A program made the position numbers and the translations under genes. 41,165 nucleotides of DNA from an uncultured Lachnospiraceae bacterium (GTDB lineage Bacteria; Bacillota; Clostridia; Lachnospirales; Lachnospiraceae), in contig CAJTPO010000007.1 in the NCBI GenBank assembly GCA_910578115.1, positions 84,649-125,813 on the forward strand, read 5' to 3'. Below the pieces are notes generated by a model that did not search any database, was not told the origin of the DNA, and saw only the letters and a list, made by a program, of their open reading frames with translations. This document shows, piece by piece, positions 15,898 to 24,295 of this stretch. The number at the start of each line of letters is the position of its first letter. The stretch's first letter is position 1.

Positions 15898-17766
15898 ATG
15901 ACAAAGAAACAAAAGAAGGTATTGATACGGATCATCCTGGCGGCGGTTTTGACAGCGGCTTTTTGTCTTCTGCCGGTGGAGATTCCTTATGTGAGGCTGA
16001 TGTTGTTCCTGATTCCGTATCTGATCATTGGATATGATATTTTGAAGAAAGCGGTTCTGGGGATTGTGCATGGGGAAGTATTCGACGAGAATTTTCTGAT
16101 GGCGGTGGCCACGGTGGGTGCGATCGCGCTGGGGGAGTATGTGGAAGGCACGGCGGTAATGCTTTTCTACCAGATCGGAGAGCTGTTCCAGAGCTATGCC
16201 GTGGGAAAGAGCCGCAAAAATATTACGGCCTTGATGGATATCCGTCCGGATTATGCCAATGTGGAGCAGGATGGTGAGCTTGTACAGGTGGACCCGGATG
16301 AGGTGGAGCCGGGAACGATCATCACGGTGCAGCCAGGAGAGAAAGTGCCGATTGACGGCGTGATCGTGGAAGGAACCTCCACATTGAATACCAGTGCGCT
16401 GACCGGGGAGAGTCTGCCGCGGGAGGCAGAGGAGGGCGATGAGGTGATCAGCGGGTGTGTGAACATGTCCGGTGTGATCCGTATGCGCACGACGAAGGAA
16501 TTCGGGGAATCTACGGTATCAAAAATTCTGGATCTGGTAGAAAATTCCAGTATGAAAAAGTCCAGATCGGAGAATTTTATCACCAGATTTGCCAGATATT
16601 ATACACCGGCAGTGTGTATCGGAGCACTGGTGCTGGCGGTGATGCCGCCGGTCATCAATCTGTTGACAGGGCAGACGGCCAATTGGTCACAGTGGGTGAT
16701 CCGGGCGCTGACGACGCTGGTGATCAGCTGTCCCTGTGCTCTGGTGATCTCCATTCCCTTAAGCTTTTTCGGCGGTATCGGCGGTGCGTCAGCCAAGGGG
16801 ATTCTGGTTAAGGGATCCAATTATCTGGAGGCGTTGTCCCACACTGCCTGTCTGGTGTGTGATAAGACCGGGACACTCACGAAAGGCGTTTTTGAGGTGA
16901 CATGCCTTGCACCGGCGGCGGACCGCACGAAAGAGGAACTGTTGGAGACGGCGGTGTATGCCGAGCATTATTCCGGCCATCCCATCAGCCGGAGCCTGAA
17001 AGAAGCGTATGGACGGGCGGTGGATCCGGCGAGAGTCAGGGAAGTGGAAGAGATTGGCGGACATGGCGTTACTGCATTGGTGGATGGCAGGAGCGTGGCG
17101 GTCGGTAACCGGAAGCTGATGGAGCGGCTGGCGATTGCTTATGAGACGCCACAGCAAATCGGGACGGAAGTTCATGTGGCCATCGACGGCAGGTATGCCG
17201 GATATATCCTGATTGCGGATGTGGTGAAGCCGAATGCCAGGGCGGCAGTCTCGAAGATGAAAGCCGCAGGGGTCAGGAAGGTAGTTATGTTAACCGGAGA
17301 CGCCAGGGCTGTGGCGGATGCGGTGGCCGGAGAGCTTGGTGTGGACATGGTAAAAAGCGAACTTCTTCCGGCGGACAAGGTAACGGAAGTGGAGGCATTG
17401 CTGGATACAAAAGGACCGAAGGAGAAACTGGCTTTTGTGGGAGACGGGATCAATGACGCGCCGGTGCTTTCCAGAGCGGACCTGGGGATTGCCATGGGAG
17501 CATTGGGAGCGGATGCTGCCATTGAGGCGGCGGATATTGTCCTGATGGATGACAACCCGGAGAAGATCGCCACAGCCATCGGCATTTCCAGAAAGACGCT
17601 GAGAATCGTATATCAGAATATTATCTTCGCGCTGGCAGTGAAGTTTATCTGTCTTGGTCTGGGAGCGGCAGGGACATTGAATATGTGGTGGGCCATCTTT
17701 GCAGATGTGGGCGTGATGATTATTGCTGTGCTGAATGCCACCAGGGCGTTGTATTACAAGGAATAG
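15898..17766 (+). CDS. Heavy-metal P1B-type ATPase (CadA/ZntA type)
   Basis: Metal-exporting ATPase of 622 aa, start behind GGGAGG. It lacks the N-terminal HMA metal-binding domain found in many homologues. Visible motifs in order: the actuator TGES (SALTGESLP), the metal-site CPC in SCPCALVISI (C278, C280), phosphorylation DKTGTLTKG (D322), the HP motif in SGHPISRSL, nucleotide site GDARAVADA and hinge GDGINDAPVLSRADLGIAMG. CPC with an ArsR partner suggests zinc, cadmium or lead export; the precise ion cannot be read from the sequence. The regulator gene follows after 54 bases. Confidence 0.93.
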   Translation: MTKKQKKVLIRIILAAVLTAAFCLLPVEIPYVRLMLFLIPYLIIGYDILKKAVLGIVHGEVFDENFLMAVATVGAIALGEYVEGTAVMLFYQIGELFQSYAVGKSRKNITALMDIRPDYANVEQDGELVQVDPDEVEPGTIITVQPGEKVPIDGVIVEGTSTLNTSALTGESLPREAEEGDEVISGCVNMSGVIRMRTTKEFGESTVSKILDLVENSSMKKSRSENFITRFARYYTPAVCIGALVLAVMPPVINLLTGQTANWSQWVIRALTTLVISCPCALVISIPLSFFGGIGGASAKGILVKGSNYLEALSHTACLVCDKTGTLTKGVFEVTCLAPAADRTKEELLETAVYAEHYSGHPISRSLKEAYGRAVDPARVREVEEIGGHGVTALVDGRSVAVGNRKLMERLAIAYETPQQIGTEVHVAIDGRYAGYILIADVVKPNARAAVSKMKAAGVRKVVMLTGDARAVADAVAGELGVDMVKSELLPADKVTEVEALLDTKGPKEKLAFVGDGINDAPVLSRADLGIAMGALGADAAIEAADIVLMDDNPEKIATAIGISRKTLRIVYQNIIFALAVKFICLGLGAAGTLNMWWAIFADVGVMIIAVLNATRALYYKE

Positions 17767-17820
17767 AAGTTGTATTGTTACATTGAGGAGACGGGGCGTA
17801 GAAGGAGACGACACGACAGA

Positions 17821-18213
17821 ATGGACAGGGAGAGAGAACAGAGAAAAAATCCGGTGACAGGGAATCTGCCCCATAATCATGGAGATAATATTGACCGGGT
17901 GCTTGCAAAGCTGCCGGGACAGGAGGAGTGCATCCAGGCAGCAGAGATGTTTAAGCAGATCAGTGACGGCAGCAGGCTGAGGATTTTCTGGCTTCTGTGC
18001 CATTGCGAGGAATGTGTCAGCAATATTGCGGCAGCTATGGAGATGAGTGATCCGGCGGTTTCCCATCATCTGAAGTTTTTGCGGAAGAGCGGGTTGATTG
18101 TCAGCAGGAAGGAAGGCAGGGAAGTGTATTACAAGATGGCGGATACGGAGCAGGCACAGCTTGTGCACAGGGCCTGCGAAGATATGTTTCGGATTTCGTG
18201 TCCGACAGGATGA
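17821..18213 (+). CDS. ArsR/SmtB-family metal-responsive repressor
   Basis: Winged-helix repressor of 130 aa. ATG 17821 has AAGGAG about 13 bases upstream; a TTG at 17770 in frame is an alternative start. The alpha-3 region reads FWLLCHCEECVSNIA, matching the ELCVCDL-type metal site of CadC/SmtB, followed by the recognition helix (SDPAVSHHLKFLRKSGLI) and wing (VSRKEGREVYYK). A further Cys near the C-terminus (FRISCPTG) could add a ligand. It most likely represses the upstream ATPase promoter and so its own gene. Confidence 0.9.
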   Translation: MDREREQRKNPVTGNLPHNHGDNIDRVLAKLPGQEECIQAAEMFKQISDGSRLRIFWLLCHCEECVSNIAAAMEMSDPAVSHHLKFLRKSGLIVSRKEGREVYYKMADTEQAQLVHRACEDMFRISCPTG

Positions 18214-18218
18214 AAGAA

Positions 18219-18292
18219 GAACAGCAGCTTTTTTATCAAAGTGCTCCGGCATGGAGGCGGGCATTCTGATAAAAAAGCGGTGTGTGCTGTTC
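18219..18292 (+). terminator. Long bulged hairpin after the ArsR gene
   Basis: GAACAGCA (18219-18226) pairs with TGCTGTTC (18285-18292), and GCTTTTTTATCA (18227-18238) with TGATAAAAAAGC (18267-18278), giving a 20-bp stem with one 6-base bulge. The loop holds a small CTCC/GGAG hairpin. The U-run is inside the stem, not after it, so it may protect the mRNA end or terminate; probable operon end. Confidence 0.5.
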
Positions 18293-18300
18293 CTGTGCAA

Positions 18301-18573
18301 AGATTAGATATAATTATATATTGTATAATAATTATTGATTTTACTTATGATTAAAGTTGCTATATAATCGTTTATTGTGAAAGTCTTCGACTTTCACAGC
18401 ATGGATGGCCATGCGGCCCGCCAAGGCGGCAGGCTGAGCATGATGTAAGTTTACTGTGAAAAGTAAACCGATATAGCGGCTCTTTTTGTCTGCGTGTTTG
18501 GCGTACATGCGTCATACAGACAAAGCGGCGCAAAGGTAAGAGAGCGGCATGGATGGAAAAAGGAGGATGCGGA
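18301..18573 (+). promoter_or_regulatory. AT-rich promoter region and structured leader of purA
   Basis: A TATAAT box at 18363-18368 lies in very AT-rich DNA. The leader behind it holds several hairpins: GTGAAAGTC/GACTTTCAC with a TTC loop (18377-18397), GCATG/CATGC (18399-18414), GTTTACT/AGTAAAC (18449-18468) and TTTGTCTG/CAGACAAA (18485-18524). They do not match a purine or PRPP riboswitch as far as I can tell. The ribosome site AAAAAGGAGG follows at 18557-18566. Confidence 0.45.
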
Positions 18574-19854
18574 ATGGTAAAGGCGGTAGTGGGAGCCAAC
18601 TGGGGAGATGAAGGAAAGGGCAAGATTACGGATATGCTGGCGGAGAAGGCGGATATCATCGTTCGTTTTCAGGGGGGAGCCAATGCGGGGCATACGATCG
18701 TGAACGACTATGGTAAATTTGCACTGCATACATTGCCGTCGGGTGTTTTCTACGGCCACACGACGAGCGTGATCGGTAACGGCGTGGCGCTTAATATACC
18801 GATTCTGATAGATGAGATCCGGTCAATCACGGAGAGAAATGTGCCGATGCCGAAGATACTGGTATCCGATCGATGTCAGATGGTGATGCCTTATCATATT
18901 CTGTTTGACCAGTACGAGGAGGAACGGCTGGGCGGCAGGTCGTTCGGTTCCACGAAATCCGGGATTGCCCCTTTCTATTCGGATAAATATGCGAAGATCG
19001 GGTTTCAGGTGAGTGAGCTTTTTGATGAGGATCTTTTGCGGGAGAAGGTGAACCGTGTCTGTGAGACGAAAAATGTCATCCTGGAGCATCTGTACCATAA
19101 GCCGCAGATTGTGCCGGAAGAGCTGCTTGACACGCTGCATGGGTACAGAGAGACGATAGCGCCCTATGTGTGCGATGTGTCCGCATATCTGAACCGGGCT
19201 TTGAAAGAGGGGAAGACGGTTCTTCTTGAGGGACAGCTGGGCACGTTAAAGGATCCGGATCACGGTATCTATCCGATGGTGACATCCTCCTCCACATTGG
19301 CGGCTTTTGGAGCCATTGGTGCAGGGCTGCCGCCTCATGAAATCAAGGAGATTATTACGGTGTGCAAGGCTTATTCTTCGGCGGTGGGGGCGGGTGCCTT
19401 CGTGTCTGAAATTTTCGGGGATGAGGCGGATGAGCTGCGCAGGCGCGGCGGTGACGGCGGCGAGTACGGCGCGACGACAGGACGGCCGCGGCGTATGGGA
19501 TGGTTTGACTGTGTGGCCTCCAGATACGGCTGTCGTCTGCAGGGTACCACGGATGTGGCTTTCACGGTGCTTGATGTGCTGGGGTATCTGGAAGAAATTC
19601 CGGTCTGCGTGGGCTATGAGATCGACGGTGAAGTGACCACGGATTTTCCGGTTACCTGTAAGCTGGAGAAGGCGAAACCGGTGATAACGAAGCTGCCGGG
19701 CTGGCAATGCGATATCAGAGGTATCCGTCGTTATGAAGAACTGCCGGAAAACTGCCGCCGCTATGTGGAATTTATTGAGGAGCAGATCGGGTATCCGATT
19801 ACCATGGTTTCCAATGGACCGGGCCGGGCGGATATCATTTACAGGAAAAAATAA
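18574..19854 (+). CDS. purA: Adenylosuccinate synthase
   Basis: Catalyses the GTP-dependent joining of IMP and aspartate, the first step from IMP to AMP, in the cytoplasm. It is 426 aa, normal length. Start 18574 follows AAAGGAGG. Family signatures are clear: GANWGDEGKGKITDMLAEKAD at the N-terminus, the IMP/GTP site FQGGANAGHTI, the EGQLGTLKDPDHGIYPMVTS block, the GDGGEYGATTGRPRRMGWFD block and SNGPGRADII at the end. It stands alone behind a structured leader. Confidence 0.97.
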   Translation: MVKAVVGANWGDEGKGKITDMLAEKADIIVRFQGGANAGHTIVNDYGKFALHTLPSGVFYGHTTSVIGNGVALNIPILIDEIRSITERNVPMPKILVSDRCQMVMPYHILFDQYEEERLGGRSFGSTKSGIAPFYSDKYAKIGFQVSELFDEDLLREKVNRVCETKNVILEHLYHKPQIVPEELLDTLHGYRETIAPYVCDVSAYLNRALKEGKTVLLEGQLGTLKDPDHGIYPMVTSSSTLAAFGAIGAGLPPHEIKEIITVCKAYSSAVGAGAFVSEIFGDEADELRRRGGDGGEYGATTGRPRRMGWFDCVASRYGCRLQGTTDVAFTVLDVLGYLEEIPVCVGYEIDGEVTTDFPVTCKLEKAKPVITKLPGWQCDIRGIRRYEELPENCRRYVEFIEEQIGYPITMVSNGPGRADIIYRKK

Positions 19855-19888
19855 TTCCCATACTTTATATGCTGCGAATAGAATTTTA

Positions 19889-19897
19889 TGCTATACT
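19889..19897 (+). promoter_or_regulatory. Extended -10 promoter of the SDR gene
   Basis: TGC-TATACT forms an extended -10 box 57 bases before the SDR start; no clear -35 is seen, which is usual for this promoter type. Confidence 0.45.
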
Positions 19898-19954
19898 GTA
19901 ATTACCTTGTCAATTGAAGGTATAACAGGTTAAGACGTAAAGGAGGGTTAAACA

Positions 19955-20701
19955 ATGTTACTGGAGAATAAAGTTGCGGTCGTTACAGGCGGCAGCAGAG
20001 GAATCGGCTATGCGACAGTGGAGGCATTTATGAAAGAAGGTGCGAAAGTTGTGCTGTGCGCAAGCCGTCAGGAGACTGCTGACGCGGCGGTAGGAAAGCT
20101 GAAAGAGGCTTATCCGGATGCGGCTGTAGAAGGAATCTGGCCTGATCTGTCCGACTATAATGCGGTGAAGACTGCCTTTGATAAAGTAGTGGAGAAGTAT
20201 GGCCGGATCGATATTCTGGTCAACAATGCGGGTGTCTCGGAGAGTACACCTTTTGCGGATTATACGGCGGAGAAGTTTGAGAAGGTGATGGATCTGAATG
20301 TGAAGGGCGTATTCAATTGTTCCAGAGCGGCCAGTGAGTACATGGTTGCGGCGGGAAGCGGGGTGATTCTGAATACTTCTTCGATGGTCAGCCAGTACGG
20401 ACAGCCTGCCGGTATCGCATACCCTACCTCTAAATTTGCGGTGAATGGGTTTACACTTTCTCTGGCGAGAGAACTGGGGCCGAAGGGCGTGAGAGTCAAT
20501 GCGGTGGCTCCCGGTATCACCTATACGGATATGATGCGTTCCGTGCCGAAGGAAGTGATCGAGCCGATGATTGCACAGATTCCGCTGCGCCGCATGGGTC
20601 AGCCGGAAGATATCGCCAGTGCTTTCGTATTTCTGGCGTCGGATATGGCATCCTATATCAGCGGCGAAGTACTTCATGTAGACGGACTGGCGAGAAGCTG
20701 A
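19955..20701 (+). CDS. Short-chain dehydrogenase/reductase (SDR)
   Basis: Classical SDR of 248 aa, start behind AAAGGAGGG. It shows the NAD(P) motif TGGSRGIGYA, the NNAG motif (ILVNNAGVSE), the catalytic Ser (LNTSSMVS), the YxxxK pair (AYPTSKFAVNG) and the terminal substrate/cofactor region (VRVNAVAPG, DVDGL-type end HVDGLARS). Length and motifs fit FabG-like or sugar/steroid dehydrogenases; the substrate cannot be assigned. Gut Clostridia use close relatives on bile acids, but nothing here specifically supports that. Confidence 0.9.
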   Translation: MLLENKVAVVTGGSRGIGYATVEAFMKEGAKVVLCASRQETADAAVGKLKEAYPDAAVEGIWPDLSDYNAVKTAFDKVVEKYGRIDILVNNAGVSESTPFADYTAEKFEKVMDLNVKGVFNCSRAASEYMVAAGSGVILNTSSMVSQYGQPAGIAYPTSKFAVNGFTLSLARELGPKGVRVNAVAPGITYTDMMRSVPKEVIEPMIAQIPLRRMGQPEDIASAFVFLASDMASYISGEVLHVDGLARS

Positions 20702-20837
20702 GCATCGACGAAGGGTGTTTGAGAGATGGCCGGGGACAGGACATTCTCTGTTTGTATCTTAGATCTCCTGCTTAAGCAGTGTCATGATGGTCAGCAGAAG
20801 CGGGAATATCCTGACAACGGGATCAGGAGTTAAGGTT

Positions 20838-21728
20838 ATGGAAGCGGTGAACAATCTGGAATATTATAAAGTGTTCTATCACGCAGCCAGGGCGGGAAGT
20901 CTGACTGTGGCAGCAGGGGAACTGCATATCACGCAGCCGGCAGTCAGTCAGTCCGTAAAGCAGCTGGAGACGGCTCTGGGCGTGAAGCTTTTTGCCAGAG
21001 CGACTCGGGGTGTGCGTCTGACGACGGAGGGAGAGAGACTTTATGGTTACGTGGCAAAGGGGTATGAGCAGATTGCGCTGGGTGAGCAGAAGCTTCGGCA
21101 GATGTTAAATCTGGAGCTGGGAGAGATTCATATCGGGGCCAGTGACATGACACTGCAGTTCTATCTGCTCCCTTATCTGGAGCAGTTTCATGAGCAGTAT
21201 CCGGAAGTGCGCGTGGTGGTCAGCAATGCGCCCACGCCGGAGACGCTTTTGAATCTGCAGGAGAATAAGATTGATTTCGGTGTAGTCAGCACACCTTTTG
21301 ACAACAGGAGCGGCCTGCAGGCAAACATTGTGCGGGAGATTGAAGATGTCTTCGTGGCCGGAAGGAAGTTCATGCAGTATAAAAACCGGATGCTGGATCT
21401 GCAGGAGCTGGAACGGATGCCGCTCATATGCCTGGAAGGAGCCACCAGTACGAGAAGCTGTATGGATGCTTTTCTACGGAAAAACGGAGTGCTGATGCGG
21501 CCGGAATTTGAATTGGCTACCAGTGATATGATCGTACAGTTTGCGCTGCGCAATCTGGGTGTCGGATGTGTGGTGAGAGATTTCGCACAGGAGTATCTGG
21601 AGGATGGGCGGCTGTTTGAGCTGCGGTTCAACAAGATTATTCCCAAACGGCATTTCTGTGTGGTGACGGATCCCAAAAGCCCGTTATCGGTGGCGGCAGA
21701 ACATATGCTGCGATTACTGCCGGGGTGA
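20838..21728 (+). CDS. LysR-family transcriptional regulator
   Basis: Regulator of 296 aa; ATG 20838 is preferred over upstream starts because an AGGAG site precedes it and homologues begin near NNLEYYKVF. The N-terminal winged helix is typical (ARAGSLTVAAGELHITQPAV, then SQSVKQLETALGVKLFARAT), followed by a two-lobed effector domain (GEIHIGASDMTLQFYLLPYL, IDFGVVST, LGVGCVVRDFAQEYLE). Its position between an SDR and a HAD gene on the same strand does not reveal its targets. Confidence 0.92.
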   Translation: MEAVNNLEYYKVFYHAARAGSLTVAAGELHITQPAVSQSVKQLETALGVKLFARATRGVRLTTEGERLYGYVAKGYEQIALGEQKLRQMLNLELGEIHIGASDMTLQFYLLPYLEQFHEQYPEVRVVVSNAPTPETLLNLQENKIDFGVVSTPFDNRSGLQANIVREIEDVFVAGRKFMQYKNRMLDLQELERMPLICLEGATSTRSCMDAFLRKNGVLMRPEFELATSDMIVQFALRNLGVGCVVRDFAQEYLEDGRLFELRFNKIIPKRHFCVVTDPKSPLSVAAEHMLRLLPG

Positions 21729-21812
21729 AATGGAAGTGGAAAGCAGTGGCTGTCAGCAGGAGCCATGACCCACGGAAACGGCTGTAAATTGGTATGACAG
21801 GAGAAAAAGAAG

Positions 21813-22418
21813 ATGATTACGACGATTATATTCGATATCGGCAATGTGCTTGCCGAGTTTACCTGGAAAGAACATTATGAGAGTTTTGGGTATGATGAAC
21901 AGATGGTGGAGCGAATCGCGAAGGCCACGGTGAAGAATCCGGACTGGAATGAATTTGACAGAGGAGCCATGAGTGAGGAAGAGATCGTGCAGGCATTCGT
22001 GAAAGCAGATCCGGAGATCGAGGAGGATATCTGGAAGGTGCTGCGGAATGTGAGCACTATGATAAAGCGGCTTGACTATGCGATTCCGTGGATCCAGGAA
22101 CTTAAGAGTAAAGGATATCGGGTGTTATATTTATCCAATTTCTCGAATAAGGCGGAGACGGACTGTGCCCATGCGCTGGATTTCATCCCTTATACGGACG
22201 GCGGCATCCTGTCTTATCAGGAGAAGATCATTAAGCCGATGCCGGAGATCTACCAGATGCTGATCGACCGCTATGATCTGGTGCCGGAGGAGTGTGTGTT
22301 TATGGATGACACGGTGGCGAACCTGACCGGTGCAGAGAAGTTCGGTATTCATACGATTCATTTCCGGGATCGGGAGCAGGCCATCGAAGAACTGCGCAGG
22401 CTGGGTGTGGATGCGTAG
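21813..22418 (+). CDS. HAD-family sugar phosphatase (YihX type)
   Basis: Protein of 201 aa; AGGAG precedes the start. HAD motifs: I, IIFDIGNVLAEF (FDxGNV form, without the second Asp, as in YihX-like phosphatases); II, VLYLSNFS; III, the Lys in EKIIKPMPEIYQ; IV, CVFMDDTVANLTGA. A helical cap lies between motifs I and II, so this is subfamily IA. YihX-like enzymes hydrolyse glucose-1-phosphate and related compounds; the substrate here is not known. Confidence 0.88.
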   Translation: MITTIIFDIGNVLAEFTWKEHYESFGYDEQMVERIAKATVKNPDWNEFDRGAMSEEEIVQAFVKADPEIEEDIWKVLRNVSTMIKRLDYAIPWIQELKSKGYRVLYLSNFSNKAETDCAHALDFIPYTDGGILSYQEKIIKPMPEIYQMLIDRYDLVPEECVFMDDTVANLTGAEKFGIHTIHFRDREQAIEELRRLGVDA

Positions 22419-22472
22419 CGTAGTGCGCAGCAGTATTTTGGATGGAAAATCCTGGTGCAGATCCTTTCGTTA

Positions 22473-22524
22473 AAAAAGATGCAGGAAGAAGACCGGTACA
22501 GGTCAGGCTTTCCTGCATCTTTTT
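22473..22524. terminator. Bidirectional terminator between HAD and fprA
   Basis: AAAAAGATGCAGGAA (22473-22487) and TTCCTGCATCTTTTT (22510-22524) form a 15-bp stem, with U-runs on both strands. It serves the HAD gene on the plus strand and can serve the flavoprotein gene on the minus strand. Confidence 0.85.
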
Positions 22525-22560
22525 GATGCAATGTTATGGATACTGTTTTCTTACTGACTG

Positions 22561-22611
22561 TTTATTCCCGCGAAACAACGAGCCAGGCAGCCATGCCTGC
22601 ATGGATATTTG
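22561..22611. repeat. 51-base REP-like palindromic element, copy 1
   Basis: Matches 33895-33945 at 49 of 51 positions. The core contains CCATGC-CT-GCATGG and the overlapping CAGGC/GCCTG pair, so it can fold in two ways. It lies in the gap between two convergent genes. Confidence 0.75.
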
Positions 22612-22633
22612 GCGACTGCCGCGAGGTCTTTGA

Positions 22634-23788
22634 CTAACTGCACAGTTCCTCAGCCAGCGCTTCGATCTGGGCGATGCTGTCCTCGTTCAGGGCAGAGCGG
22701 ATCTGCACGGTATGCTCCGCAAAGGTGATGTCTTTGCAGGTTTCCAGCTTCGCGCGCATGGCTTTGGCCGCGAGGGGAGCCCAGGAACCGTTCTCCATCA
22801 GCGCTACCGTGCGATTCTGGTAATTGTGTCCGATCAGTTCATGGATGAATTCCCGCATATAAGGGAACATATCCGTATTGTAAGTGGTGGTGGCCAGAAC
22901 CAGTTTGCCGTAGCGGAAGGCATCTTCCATACATTCGGCCATATCCTCACGTGCCAGATCGGCCACCACTACCTTGGGGCAGCCCTTCTCGGTCAGCCTG
23001 TCGGCGAGCAGCTGCGCCGCGGCTTTCGTGTTGCCGTAGACGGAAGTGTAAGCGATCATGATACCTTCGGATTCCACGCCGTAGGAGGACCAGGTCTGGT
23101 ACAGATTTACATAATATCCAAGATTTTCTTTCAGGACAGGTCCGTGCAGCGGGCAGATAGCCTGGATGTCCAAAGCCGCGGCCTTCTTTAACAGGTTCTG
23201 TACCTGCATACCGAATTTGCCCACAATGCCGAAATAGTAGCGGCGGGCTTCACATGCCCAGTCTTCCTCCACGTCCAGCGCGCCGAATTTACCGAAACCG
23301 TCTGCGGAGAAAAGCACCTTATCCTGCTGGTCATAAGTCACGATGACTTCCGGCCAGTGTACCATCGGAGCACCGATGAACTGCAGTGTATGTATGCCCA
23401 GAGACAGGGTATCACCTTCCTTGACGATCTGCCGTCTATCGGCATAGTCGGTGCCGAAGAACTGTTTCATAATATTGAAGGCCGGCGCGGAAGAGACGAT
23501 GACCGTATCCGGAAAGGCCTCCAGAAAAGCGCTGATATTGGCGGAATGATCCGGCTCCATATGTTGTACAACGAGATAATCCGGTGTGCGGGAACCAAGG
23601 ATCTGCTTTATATTCTGCATCCATTCCTCATAAAAAGAAGCGTCCACTGTGTCCATAACAGCAGTCTTTTCGTCCATGATGACATAGGAATTGTATGCCA
23701 TGCCGTTTTCTACTTTGTACTGACCTTCAAAAAGGTCTATTTCGTGGTCGTTTACACCTGCGTATCGAATATCCTTTGTGATTTCCAT
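22634..23788 (-). CDS. fprA: A-type flavoprotein, flavodiiron oxygen/NO reductase
   Basis: Cytoplasmic flavodiiron protein, 384 aa, with AAAGGAG before the start. The N-terminal metallo-beta-lactamase-like domain has the diiron ligand set beginning HMEPDHSANI, then PMVHWPEVIV, SADGFGKFG and CPLHGPVL. The C-terminal flavodoxin domain has the FMN loop AYTSVYGNTKAAA. Such enzymes reduce oxygen to water or NO to nitrous oxide and protect strict anaerobes. The electron donor (rubredoxin) is not encoded next to it. Confidence 0.95.
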   Translation of the reverse strand: MEITKDIRYAGVNDHEIDLFEGQYKVENGMAYNSYVIMDEKTAVMDTVDASFYEEWMQNIKQILGSRTPDYLVVQHMEPDHSANISAFLEAFPDTVIVSSAPAFNIMKQFFGTDYADRRQIVKEGDTLSLGIHTLQFIGAPMVHWPEVIVTYDQQDKVLFSADGFGKFGALDVEEDWACEARRYYFGIVGKFGMQVQNLLKKAAALDIQAICPLHGPVLKENLGYYVNLYQTWSSYGVESEGIMIAYTSVYGNTKAAAQLLADRLTEKGCPKVVVADLAREDMAECMEDAFRYGKLVLATTTYNTDMFPYMREFIHELIGHNYQNRTVALMENGSWAPLAAKAMRAKLETCKDITFAEHTVQIRSALNEDSIAQIEALAEELCS

Positions 23789-24295
23789 TGATCAGACTCC
23801 TTTTACCATAAAATTTTAAAATTTAACAGGGTTTCATTTCTATAATTTACGGCATTAAAAATTGTGCTTTCGGTTCTGTAAAGGATTCCGTATAGGGCTT
23901 TGACAGAAACCGGAAGCAGTAATTTATTATGTCGATTACTATATATTATAGGCGATATCGGGAAAAAATCAATGCAAATTTGAGGCGGCGGAAAAGTGGG
24001 TCAAGTGAGCGGAACCGGTATAGGCGGGCAGCAATGATCTGGCGGTCAGGGGAGGATGGATTACAGAGGAGAGAATGACCGGACGCCGGCCTGTTGGTTG
24101 GAAAAGATTGCGAAACGGGGGGAAAGAGAGTATATTGGTAAGCGAATAAAGCGAATCGAATAAAGAGCAAAAAGAGAAGGAAGCAGATAGAGAGAACAAG
24201 TTGGATAAGACGAATAAGCTGAATAAGTTGAATAAAACGAACAGGATGACTAAAACGAACATAACAAATAAATCGAAGCAGGAGAGAGGTTGTAT
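23789..24295. other. Promoter-bearing gap with purine-rich low-complexity DNA
   Basis: This 507-base gap holds a plus-strand promoter TTGACA-17-TTTATT (23900-23928) and, for fprA on the minus strand, a possible TTTACA-17-TTTAAT pair. From about 24110 to 24280 the plus strand is purine-rich with loosely repeated AATAAG/GAATAAA blocks near 24200-24245. Hydrophobic open frames on the minus strand arise from this composition and have no ribosome site. A 35-codon frame at 24056-24163 is not convincing. Confidence 0.4.

Noticed and set aside
21813..22418. HAD protein inactive because motif I lacks the second Asp
   Set aside because: The FDxGNV form is normal in YihX-like phosphatases, and motifs II-IV are intact.
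24056..24163. 35-codon open frame on the plus strand upstream of tcdA
   Set aside because: The GGGGAGG block directly touches the ATG, leaving no proper spacing, and the product has no recognisable feature.
23969..24262. Minus-strand open frame of 97 codons with a hydrophobic N-terminus
   Set aside because: It lies in purine-rich low-complexity DNA, has no ribosome site, and parallel frames give equally hydrophobic products, so composition explains it.
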